Of a stretch of 16,008 bases of DNA, positions 8,350 through 14,946 are shown piece by piece. The position numbers and the translations under genes are program-made. The notes under the pieces are model-generated. The model made no database searches, was not told the DNA's origin, and worked only from the letters and a program-made list of their open reading frames with translations. Numbering within the stretch: position 1 is the first letter of the stretch; each line of letters begins with the position of its first letter. Origin of the DNA: Actinomycetota bacterium (lineage in GTDB: Bacteria > Actinomycetota > UBA4738 > HRBIN12); the NCBI GenBank assembly GCA_005883885.1, contig VAYF01000159.1:1-16008 (forward strand), read 5' to 3'.

Positions 8350-9422
8350 CGTCCGGCGGCCTCCTGCGCGGCGTGCTGCCAGCTGGGGTCGAGCGTCGTG
8401 ACGATGCTGAGGCCGCCTTCGGCGAGCGCCTTGTCGCGCTGTTGCGCCGTGGCCCCCAGGAAGGAGTACCAGCCGTTCGGGTTGTCGTGGATCTGCTGCT
8501 TCACGTAATCGACGATGAACGGGGGCGTCGGCAGGTGGATCTGGCCGACGTTCTTCGCCAGCCCGAGCGGTTGCTTCTTCGCCTTGGCTCCGCGTTGGTA
8601 CGTCACCCCCCCGTTGGTGGGGCCGAGCCCGATCATCCTGTTGAGAACGTCGTTGCGCCGCAGCAGCGCCGCGCGCGGGTGGCGCAACGGATCGTAGTTA
8701 TTGGGTGCCCGGATCATCCCGGCCAGCAGGGCCGCCTGTGTCAGCGTGAGCTTCGAGGCAGGCACGTGGAAATAGAACTGTGCCGCCGTGGCGATGCCGT
8801 AGACGTTGTTCCCGAGGTAGACCTGGTTCAGGTACATCTCGAGGATCTTGTTCTTCGTGTACTTCTGCTCGACGCGCATCGCCAGCGCGACCTCTTGGAA
8901 CTTGCGACCGAACGACCGGTTGGTCGGATCGCCGAGGGTGAGCTTCACCAGCTCCTGGGTGATCGTGGAGCCGCCCTGAACCACTTTCCCGGCCCGGATG
9001 TTCGCCGCCAGGGCGCGCAACATCGACGAAGGGTTGAGAGCCCCGTGTTCGTAGAACCCCGAATCCTCGATCGCGAGGACCGCTCGCCGTGCGACGGGAG
9101 AGATCTCGCCGAGCGGCACGATCTCGCGGTTATCCAGGTAGACGCGGGCGAGGACCGTCTTCCCGTCGTTCGCATAGATCGTGGAACGCTGGGGGATCGG
9201 CGGGATCCGCGTGAAGTTCGCCCCGGCCGCTTGGAGCTTCTTGTCCAGCTCCTTCACGCCGATGCTCATGCCCACGAACGGGGGTGCGATGACGACGGCG
9301 GTCAAGCCGGCCGCCGCGATGATCACCGGCACGAGCAGCAGGAGCGCGACCGGTTTGTATGCCCACCGGTCGGTGACCGGACGCGCTGGGATCCGATGGG
9401 AAGGCGGCGACGAGGTGCGCAT
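8259..9422 (-). CDS. Class A penicillin-binding protein, N-terminal part: membrane anchor and glycosyltransferase family 51 domain (frame disrupted)
   Basis: Starts at ATG 9420-9422. A cytosolic segment (1-22) is followed by one transmembrane helix (23-48). The GT51 domain shows AIEDSGFYEHG (catalytic Glu119), GGSTITQELVKL, a RKFQEVALAMRVEQKYTK segment and ILEMYLNQVYLGNNVYGIATA. It polymerises lipid II on the outer face of the membrane. The frame then enters the start of the transpeptidase domain (TTLDPSWQHAAQEAA) and loses homology at about 8355. The last 31 residues to 8259 are out-of-frame reading that overlaps the other half. About 25-30 residues of the family pattern seem missing at the junction, so a small deletion rather than a single-base indel is likely. 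It is divergent from the NfeD gene. Confidence 0.85.
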   Translation of the reverse strand: MRTSSPPSHRIPARPVTDRWAYKPVALLLLVPVIIAAAGLTAVVIAPPFVGMSIGVKELDKKLQAAGANFTRIPPIPQRSTIYANDGKTVLARVYLDNREIVPLGEISPVARRAVLAIEDSGFYEHGALNPSSMLRALAANIRAGKVVQGGSTITQELVKLTLGDPTNRSFGRKFQEVALAMRVEQKYTKNKILEMYLNQVYLGNNVYGIATAAQFYFHVPASKLTLTQAALLAGMIRAPNNYDPLRHPRAALLRRNDVLNRMIGLGPTNGGVTYQRGAKAKKQPLGLAKNVGQIHLPTPPFIVDYVKQQIHDNPNGWYSFLGATAQQRDKALAEGGLSIVTTLDPSWQHAAQEAAGRCSPASTTRRTRSIRSRPCISRGRPSSRTS

Positions 9423-9445
9423 GGGGATCCAGGCGAGGATACCCC
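9423..9445 (-). promoter_or_regulatory. Imperfect inverted repeat with possible -10 box (TATCCT) before the PBP gene
   Basis: On the minus strand GGGGTATCC, six bases, then GGATCCCC forms an inverted repeat with one bulged T and abuts the ATG at 9422. TATCCT (9441-9436) inside it fits a -10 box and would give a leader of about seven bases. It may be an operator or a 5' hairpin. No Shine-Dalgarno is seen. Confidence 0.35.
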
Positions 9446-9456
9446 GAGGCGGTCGG

Positions 9457-9462
9457 TACGAT
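9457..9462 (+). promoter_or_regulatory. Possible -10 box (TACGAT) of the NfeD-family gene
   Basis: TACGAT lies ten bases before ATG 9473 and overlaps ATG 9461. If it is used, translation would start at 9473 rather than 9461. Only the hexamer supports it; no -35 box is seen. Confidence 0.3.
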
Positions 9463-10804
9463 GGCACCGTCCATGCGCGCGCGCTCGTCCCTCCGGCTCG
9501 CCCTGTTCGTCGGCGTGGTCGCGTCGTCGATGGCACCGGCCCTGGCTGCGGACGCGCAACCGACGGCGCTGCCCTCGGTCGACGTCATCAAGGTCGAAGG
9601 AACGCTGGACCGACCGCTCCTGGGGTTCGTCAACGGGATGCTGGACGACGCCTCGGCGAGGGGCGCGACGGTGGTGCTCGAGCTCGACAGTGCGGGCGGC
9701 ATCGGCCAGGGCGCCGTGGCCCTCGCCGATCGCATCGCCAGCATGCCGGTGCCCGTGATCGTGTGGGTCGGCCCCGTTCCGGCGCGGGCGAGCGGCGGGG
9801 CGATGCTCCTGATGCTCGCGTCCTCCCTGGCGTCGGTGGCACCCGGTTCCCAGACGGGACCGCTCGACCCGGTTGACCTGCTGCATCCCGACGCGGCGGT
9901 ACCCGGGCTCGACGCACGGATCGACGGGTGGCTGCGGGCGCGTGGTCGGACCGTGGATCGTACGCACGAGGATGAGGCGCTCGATGCCCAGCAGGCGATC
10001 AGCGATGGCGTCGCCGACTCGGCGTATCCGTCGGTCCTCGACCTGCTGAACGGCATCGACGGTAAGACGGTGCCCACCGCCTCCGGTCCGGTGGTGCTCC
10101 ATACCCACATCGCGTCGACCGAGGCGGAAGCCCAGGCCGGGCAAGGGGTATCGATCCGGTTCGGCGAGCTGGGGCCGGTCCGGCGGGTCGAACACGCCGT
10201 GGCGTCGCCCTCCATGATCTACGTCTTGGTGGTGTTCGGGCTCGCATGCCTCGCGTTCGAGACGACCCAGCCCGGGTTCGGGTTCGCAGGGTTCGCGGGG
10301 CTGTTCCTCCTCGCCCTCGGGGCCTACGGCATCACGGTCGTCCCGCCCACCTGGCTCGGACTGGGCGTCTTGCTCGCCGGGCTGGGCGCTCTCGCGCTCG
10401 ACGTCCGTCTGCGACGCTTCGGGGTCCTCACGTGGGGCGGCACCGGCGTTTTCGCCCTCGGGTCCGTCCTCGTGTACGGACGCGTGGCCGACCCGATCCG
10501 GGTCTCACCCTGGCTGATCGCCGGGGCAACGATCGCGGCCTTCCTCTTCTTCGGGTTCGGGCTCACCGTCGCGATCGCCTCGCGCGACCGGATCGTCTCC
10601 ACGCAGCGGGGGTTGATCGGACTGGTCGGCGAAGCCAGGGGCAAGATGGCTCCGGACGGGCCGGTGTTCGTCAAGGGTGCTCTCTGGCGGGGGCGGAGCC
10701 TCGGCGAGCCGATCGCCACCGGCACCCGGGTGCGGGTCCGCGGCGTCGACGGGCTCGTGCTCAAGGTGGAGCCGGAAACCGAGCCCATGGCTCCCAACGA
10801 CTGA
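9461..10804 (+). CDS. NfeD-family membrane-bound serine protease homologue (ClpP class)
   Basis: The protein has 447 residues from ATG 9461; ATG 9473 is a shorter alternative. An N-terminal signal sequence (to about residue 30, ASSMAPALAA) precedes a ClpP-like domain with VIKVEGTLDRPLLGFV, LELDSAGGIGQGAVALAD and ARASGGAML, where Ser111 fits the nucleophile. About five transmembrane helices follow (roughly 251-267, 273-294, 297-314, 323-341, 349-372), then a C-terminal OB-fold NfeD domain (384-438, GLIGLVGEARGKM...GLVLKVEP). Family members (COG1030) are linked to membrane-protein quality control and stomatin partners. The known archaeal enzyme uses a Ser-Lys dyad with Lys about 41 residues after Ser; here no lysine occurs between 111 and 202, so proteolytic activity is doubtful. 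No stomatin gene follows. Confidence 0.88.
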   Translation: MAPSMRARSSLRLALFVGVVASSMAPALAADAQPTALPSVDVIKVEGTLDRPLLGFVNGMLDDASARGATVVLELDSAGGIGQGAVALADRIASMPVPVIVWVGPVPARASGGAMLLMLASSLASVAPGSQTGPLDPVDLLHPDAAVPGLDARIDGWLRARGRTVDRTHEDEALDAQQAISDGVADSAYPSVLDLLNGIDGKTVPTASGPVVLHTHIASTEAEAQAGQGVSIRFGELGPVRRVEHAVASPSMIYVLVVFGLACLAFETTQPGFGFAGFAGLFLLALGAYGITVVPPTWLGLGVLLAGLGALALDVRLRRFGVLTWGGTGVFALGSVLVYGRVADPIRVSPWLIAGATIAAFLFFGFGLTVAIASRDRIVSTQRGLIGLVGEARGKMAPDGPVFVKGALWRGRSLGEPIATGTRVRVRGVDGLVLKVEPETEPMAPND

Positions 10805-10836
10805 ACGGGTTCCGCCCGCCCGCCGTGCATGTGAAG

Positions 10837-10862
10837 TTCCCGTGATGATGGCGCGACGGGAA
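10837..10862. promoter_or_regulatory. Inverted repeat between the NfeD and WhiB genes
   Basis: TTCCCGT (10837-10843) and ACGGGAA (10856-10862) are perfect inverted arms around 12 bases. It begins 32 bases after the NfeD stop and ends 34 bases before the WhiB start. It could be a regulator site for whiB or a weak terminator of the NfeD gene; no T run follows. Confidence 0.4.
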
Positions 10863-10896
10863 TCTCCAACGGTGCCATCCGCGAACAACCGGGTAG

Positions 10897-11181
10897 ATGG
10901 ACGCGGCCTTCGGATCGTGGTGGGAGCGGGGCGTCTGCCGGGGGCAGGACGCGGCCTACTTCTTCGCTCCGTCCTACTTCGAGAAGCGGGCCGAGAAGAA
11001 CGCCCGCGAGGCGATCGCCAAGGCCCTCTGCGTTCGCTGTCCGGTGCGTGAGCGTTGCCTGGAGTTCGCCCTGGATACGCGGGATCCCCACGGGGTCTGG
11101 GGCGGGATGAACGAGATGGAACGACGGACCCTCCTGCGGGCCCGCGACCGCGAGCCGACGGAGCAGCGCGAAGCCGTCTGA
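10897..11181 (+). CDS. WhiB-family iron-sulfur transcriptional regulator
   Basis: The protein has 94 residues. The ATG at 10897 is directly preceded by an in-frame TAG, which fixes the start. All four cluster-binding cysteines are present with canonical spacing: Cys14, Cys45, Cys48 and Cys54 (ALCVRCPVRERC). The GVWGG turn at 66-70 is followed by a basic stretch (ERRTLLRARDRE) for DNA contact. WhiB proteins hold a [4Fe-4S] cluster sensitive to O2 or NO and work by binding region 4 of the primary sigma factor. They are confined to Actinomycetota and their phages, which is the strongest taxonomic marker in the window. The FFAPSYFEKRAEKNAREA segment resembles WhiB2/WhmD-like members linked to division, but I do not assign a subfamily firmly. 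Confidence 0.93.
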   Translation: MDAAFGSWWERGVCRGQDAAYFFAPSYFEKRAEKNAREAIAKALCVRCPVRERCLEFALDTRDPHGVWGGMNEMERRTLLRARDREPTEQREAV

Positions 11182-11211
11182 TCGTGTGGCGGCCGGTCGT
11201 GTGGCGGCCGG
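11182..11211. repeat. Tandem 15-bp direct repeat (two perfect copies)
   Basis: The unit TCGTGTGGCGGCCGG occurs at 11182-11196 and again at 11197-11211, directly after the WhiB stop codon and ending 19 bases before the RidA-like start at 11231. It contains the inverted core CGGCCG. It may be a recent duplication or a paired binding site. Confidence 0.75.
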
Positions 11212-11230
11212 GCGTGCGAGGATGCCCAGT

Positions 11231-11707
11231 ATGAATGACCAGCGTATCTTGGAACCGCTGCGAAAGCTTGGGATCGGGCTCTCGCCGCCGCCCGCCGCGG
11301 TCGCCGCCTACCTGCCATGTGTCGTCCACGGCTCGCTCGCCTTCGTCGCCGGACAGATCGCGATGAGCGACGGCGTCGTCCTGCACCCGGGGTCGCTCGG
11401 GAACCAGGTGAGCATCGACGAGGGCGTCGATGCAGCGCGACGGGCGGCCCTGCAAGCCCTGTCGGCCTTGCGCGACGCGCTCGGCGGTTCGTTCGAACGG
11501 GTCGAGCGGATCCTCCAGGTGACCGTGTTCGTCGCCTCGGCGCCGGGCTTCGTCGACCATCCGAAGGTCGCCAACGGTGCGAGCGAGCTCGTGGCGGAGA
11601 TCCTCGGTGACGCGGGCCGGCACGCGCGCGGGGCGGTCGGCGTGTCGTCGCTGCCGCTGGGTGCTCCCGTCGAGCTGCTGATGACGGCGGCCGTGGAGGC
11701 CGCGTAG
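11231..11707 (+). CDS. RidA/YjgF/YER057c-family protein
   Basis: The protein has 158 residues from ATG 11231, with GAGG nine bases upstream; ATG 11222 and GTG 11186 are less likely. The fold signature is clear: LAFVAGQIAMSDG, AARRAALQALSALRDALGG, VERILQVTVFVAS, and the C-terminal segment GAVGVSSLPLGAPVELLMTAAVEA. In canonical RidA an arginine near this segment binds the carboxylate of enamine/imine substrates; here Arg occurs in HARGAVGV but is displaced from the usual PARS context, so this is a divergent paralogue (the longer YjgF-like type) rather than true RidA. The role may be imine deamination or unknown. It converges on selB, whose stop begins two bases after its own. Confidence 0.87.
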   Translation: MNDQRILEPLRKLGIGLSPPPAAVAAYLPCVVHGSLAFVAGQIAMSDGVVLHPGSLGNQVSIDEGVDAARRAALQALSALRDALGGSFERVERILQVTVFVASAPGFVDHPKVANGASELVAEILGDAGRHARGAVGVSSLPLGAPVELLMTAAVEAA

Positions 11708-11708
11708 C

Positions 11709-13529
11709 TCAGTCTTCTCGCGGGAACCGGACGTCGCCACGTCGCCTGGTTATCCCCTGGCTGTCGAGCCATTCGGCGAGGGGGACCGCGAACTTCCGGC
11801 TCGTGCCGAGCTCCTCGCGGAGCGTGCTCACGGTGATCCCGTCCGCGGCGTGCTGGTGGATGAGCGCGACCGCCCGGTCGACCAGCGCCGGCGCGACGAC
11901 GAGCTCAGGCGAGATGCGGACGACGTTTCCGGCGCGCGATGCGGCGTCGATCACGTCTCGAGGGGTGCCGGCGTGGAGCAGCTCCTTGACCGTCGGGGGC
12001 AGAGCCTCGTGCTCGCCCGAGATGCGCTCGAGGAGCGTGCGGACGTCGTCCGCACGCTCCTCGAGCGCGACCCGATGGGTGGCGAGACGCACGGTGGTCG
12101 ATGTGCGGACGATCGATCCTTCCGAGGCGAGCAGATCCAGCAGGGTGTCCGACAGGCCGCCTGCGCGCGGCGCGCCGGCACGGCGCGCCGCGTCGCCGGC
12201 GGCCTGTCGGACGACGCCGAGCGGCGCGCCCTCTTCGAGCGGTTCGACCCGGTGGAACGCGCCCAACAGGTCGTGCACGGCGTCACGCACCGCCTGCCGC
12301 ACGGCCGGCGCGACGCACCACCCGTCGTGCGGGTCGGGGGGCTCCCCGCCGGTGAGGAGCGCCACGTCCTCGGCGCGGACCGCGCCACGTTCCTCGATCA
12401 GGAGATGGGGGAGGTCGCCGCGTGCCGCCGCCGCGCGCCGCGCGAGGAACGACCGATGCCGTGGATCGGCGGCGCGCGGCGGCCCGACGTCGAGGACGGT
12501 CCCGCCGCCGACCGTGCGTTGCCTCCCCGATTCGCGCACCACGAACCGGTCGAAGACATCGAGCACCAGCGGCTCGGCGGTGCGCACGCGCGCGAACGGC
12601 TCGTCGAGCAGCCGGATCTTCGCGTCGACCTCGGCCGCTCCGGCGTACACCTTGAACGCCCCGCGGCCCGGGATCCGCTCGAGGTCGCGCACGGGCCGGA
12701 TCGCGACGTCGAAGACCGTCGTCGGGCTCCACGATCCGGGTTCGGCGAGGACGTCGCCCCGGGCGAGTTCGTCGCGTTCGGCGCCGGTGAGGTTGGCGGC
12801 CACCCTCGTGACCGGGCAGGCCTTCGCCTCGTCGTGCTTGTGGGTCTGGAGGCCGCGCACGCGGATCCGCCGCCCCGCCGGATACGCCTCGACGGTCTGG
12901 GACGCGCTCAGACAGCCGCCCGTGAGCGTCCCGGTCGCGACCGTGCCCGCGCCCTTGATCGTGAAGACGCGGTCGACGAACAGCCGCGTGCGCGCGGGCT
13001 CCGGAAGGGGCGCCGCCCTGAGGAGGGTGTCGAGCGCCGCGACGAGCGTGTCGAGCCCCGCGCCGGTCTCGGCGGAGACGGGGATCACGGGAGCGTCGGC
13101 GAGCGCGGTTCCCGCGACCCGTTCGAGCACCTCTTCGGTCGCGAGCGCGAGCGTCTCCTCGTCGACCAGATCGCGTTTCGTGAGCGCGACGACGCCGCCG
13201 GCCACACCGAGGACGTCGAGGATCTGCAGGTGTTCCTCGGACTGCGGTTTCCACCCCTCGTCCGCCGCGACGACGAACAGGACGAGGCGCACCGGACCGA
13301 CCCCCGCGAGCATGTTCCCGACGAACCGCTCGTGCCCGGGCACGTCCACGAACCCGATCTGGCGACCGCTGGGGAGGGTGCACCACGCGTACCCGAGGTC
13401 GATCGTGAGGCCGCGTCGTTTCTCCTCCGCCCACCGGTCCGGGTCCATCCCGGTCAACCGCATGATCAGGGACGACTTCCCATGGTCGACGTGGCCGGCC
13501 GTCGCGATGACGCGCAGCTCCCCGGTCAC
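11709..13529 (-). CDS. selB: Selenocysteine-specific translation elongation factor SelB
   Basis: The protein has 606 residues and starts at GTG 13527-13529, one base after the selA stop, with GAGGA inside the selA end as ribosome binding site. The GTPase domain carries GHVDHGKSS (12-20), RGLTIDLGYAW (switch I, Thr42), DVPGHERF (62-69), TKRD (117-120) and SAETG (152-156). Two EF-Tu-like beta-barrels follow (IKGAGTVATGTLTGG, then RVRGLQTHKHDEA). The C-terminal third consists of winged-helix modules that grip the SECIS hairpin in mRNA, ending with HAADGITVSTLREELGTSRKFAVPLAEWLDSQG. SelB brings Sec-tRNA to UGA codons on the ribosome. Length and domain set are normal for bacterial SelB. Confidence 0.96.
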   Translation of the reverse strand: MTGELRVIATAGHVDHGKSSLIMRLTGMDPDRWAEEKRRGLTIDLGYAWCTLPSGRQIGFVDVPGHERFVGNMLAGVGPVRLVLFVVAADEGWKPQSEEHLQILDVLGVAGGVVALTKRDLVDEETLALATEEVLERVAGTALADAPVIPVSAETGAGLDTLVAALDTLLRAAPLPEPARTRLFVDRVFTIKGAGTVATGTLTGGCLSASQTVEAYPAGRRIRVRGLQTHKHDEAKACPVTRVAANLTGAERDELARGDVLAEPGSWSPTTVFDVAIRPVRDLERIPGRGAFKVYAGAAEVDAKIRLLDEPFARVRTAEPLVLDVFDRFVVRESGRQRTVGGGTVLDVGPPRAADPRHRSFLARRAAAARGDLPHLLIEERGAVRAEDVALLTGGEPPDPHDGWCVAPAVRQAVRDAVHDLLGAFHRVEPLEEGAPLGVVRQAAGDAARRAGAPRAGGLSDTLLDLLASEGSIVRTSTTVRLATHRVALEERADDVRTLLERISGEHEALPPTVKELLHAGTPRDVIDAASRAGNVVRISPELVVAPALVDRAVALIHQHAADGITVSTLREELGTSRKFAVPLAEWLDSQGITRRRGDVRFPRED

Positions 13530-13530
13530 G

Positions 13531-14913
13531 TCAATCCTCGTCGTCGAGGTCGTCGCCCTCCAACGCGTAAAGGACCGCGCGGGCGAGATCGTGCAGCTGC
13601 TCGTCCGTGACGGTGCGGACGTCGAGCACCACGTTGCCGTCCTCGACCCTGCAGAAGACCGATGGGGAGCCGCCGCGGAGACGGGCGGCGAACGCCGGCG
13701 GGTCGGGAGCCTTCATCCGCACGCCCCACGACGGGAGCGCGAGCCCGGGGAGCGAGCCTCCGCCGACGACCGATTCGCACCGCACGACGTGCGCCCCCTC
13801 GAGGTCGCCGCCGATCGACCGGGAGAGGCGATGCGCCCGCTTCGCGAGCACCTCGTCGCCGGCGTGCATCATCGCGTGGACGGGAACCTCGTCGTGGCGG
13901 CCCGTCGCGTGCAGCCGGAGCGTCGCCTCGAGCGCCGCGACCTGGAGCTTGTCGACGCGCATCGCCCGGGCGAGCGGGTGGGAGCGGAGCCGGCGGATCA
14001 CGTCGGCCCGCCCGACGATGCACCCGGCCTGCGGACCCCCGAGGAGCTTGTCGGCGCTGCACGTGACGAGGTCGGCGCCGTCCGCGAGGGCGCCGCGGAC
14101 GGTCGGCTCGTCGCCCGGGAAGCCGCGCTCATGCTCGAGCAGCCCAGAGCCGACGTCGTAGAAGAAGGGGATCCCCGTCCTCCGAGCGAGGGCTCCGAGT
14201 TCCTTCGCCGAGACGTCGGCGGTGAAGCCGACCACCTTGTAGTTGGACGGATGAACCTTGAGGATCGCCGCCGACCGGTCGTCCAAGGCGTTGCGGTAGT
14301 CCGCCAGGCGGGTCCGGTTGGTCGTGCCGACCTCGACCAGCCTGGCCCCGGATGCCTTCATGATGTCGGGGATCCGGAACTCCCCGCCGATCTCGATCAG
14401 CTCGCCCCGCGAGACCAGGACCGATCTCCCTTTCGCGAGCGCGGCGAGCGCGAGGACCACCGCGGCCGCACAGTTGTTCACGACGAGGGCGTCCTCCGCC
14501 TCGGTGAGCGAGGCAAGGAGCAGCTCAGCCCGGCTCGACCGGCGGCCGCGGACCCCGCTGGTGCGATCGACCTCGAGGTCGGCGTAGCCGCTCGCCGTCT
14601 GCGCGATGGCGCGGATCGCGGATCCGGCGAGCGGCGCGCGTCCCAGGTTCGTGTGCAGGAGGACCCCCGTCGCGTTGATGACCGGCGTCAGCCCGAACGC
14701 CGTGTCCGCCGCTCGCCCGATCGCGACCGTGAGGATCTCGTCGTCCGACGGAGGCTCGGTGCCGTCTGCCGCGATCGCGCGGATCTCGCTCAACGTCGCG
14801 AGGAGCGTCCGCTTCAGCAGCGGGCGGCCGACGGTCGCCGATGCGCGTTGCCCGGGCTCCGACCGCAGCAGGGTATCGACCGACGGCACCTTCCTGCGGA
14901 CGTCCCCCGCCAT
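13531..14913 (-). CDS. selA: L-seryl-tRNA(Sec) selenium transferase SelA
   Basis: The protein has 460 residues from ATG 14911-14913, typical for the family. Homology starts at once (RRKVPSVDTLL); the frame stays open far upstream to 15786 but that part is antisense to nuoD and is not coding. SelA marks include GLTPVINATGVLLHTNLGRAP (74-94), NNCAAAVVLALAALAKG, VSRGELIEIGGEFRIPDIM, EVGTTNRT, and the PLP lysine Lys289 in CSADKLLGGPQAG. The enzyme is a PLP-dependent decamer that converts seryl-tRNA(Sec) to selenocysteinyl-tRNA using selenophosphate. selB follows in the same operon. A TAGGCT box seven bases before the ATG suggests a leaderless message. Neither selD nor selC is in the window. Confidence 0.96.
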   Translation of the reverse strand: MAGDVRRKVPSVDTLLRSEPGQRASATVGRPLLKRTLLATLSEIRAIAADGTEPPSDDEILTVAIGRAADTAFGLTPVINATGVLLHTNLGRAPLAGSAIRAIAQTASGYADLEVDRTSGVRGRRSSRAELLLASLTEAEDALVVNNCAAAVVLALAALAKGRSVLVSRGELIEIGGEFRIPDIMKASGARLVEVGTTNRTRLADYRNALDDRSAAILKVHPSNYKVVGFTADVSAKELGALARRTGIPFFYDVGSGLLEHERGFPGDEPTVRGALADGADLVTCSADKLLGGPQAGCIVGRADVIRRLRSHPLARAMRVDKLQVAALEATLRLHATGRHDEVPVHAMMHAGDEVLAKRAHRLSRSIGGDLEGAHVVRCESVVGGGSLPGLALPSWGVRMKAPDPPAFAARLRGGSPSVFCRVEDGNVVLDVRTVTDEQLHDLARAVLYALEGDDLDDED

Positions 14914-14926
14914 GCTCGCGAGCCTA
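14914..14926 (-). promoter_or_regulatory. Possible leaderless -10 box (TAGGCT) of selA with adjoining palindrome
   Basis: On the minus strand TAGGCT (14926-14921) ends seven bases before the selA ATG. It overlaps a perfect 10-bp palindrome GCTCGCGAGC (14914-14923) at the predicted transcription start. The palindrome could be a repressor site. No -35 box is seen. Confidence 0.45.
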
Positions 14927-14932
14927 CAGCGG

Positions 14933-14938
14933 TAAGAT
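14933..14938 (+). promoter_or_regulatory. Possible leaderless -10 box (TAAGAT) of nuoD
   Basis: TAAGAT ends eight bases before ATG 14947. The flanks GCGG and CCGC form a short inverted repeat around it. It lies only six bases from the selA -10 box on the other strand, so the two promoters must share the same DNA. No -35 box and no ribosome binding site are seen. Confidence 0.45.
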
Positions 14939-14946
14939 GCCGCGCG

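Noticed and set aside
10677..11051. Alternative plus-strand frame overlapping the NfeD end and WhiB start
   Set aside because: No recognised pattern, and it conflicts with WhiB, which has all four cysteines and a fixed start.
11850..13610. 586-codon plus-strand frame opposite selB
   Set aside because: Arg/Asp/Gly-rich mirror of selB codons, with no domain or ribosome binding site.
14914..14946. tRNA-Sec beside selA
   Set aside because: The gap is only 33 bases, and no T-loop pattern is present here or in the other intergenic spaces apart from tRNA-Pro.
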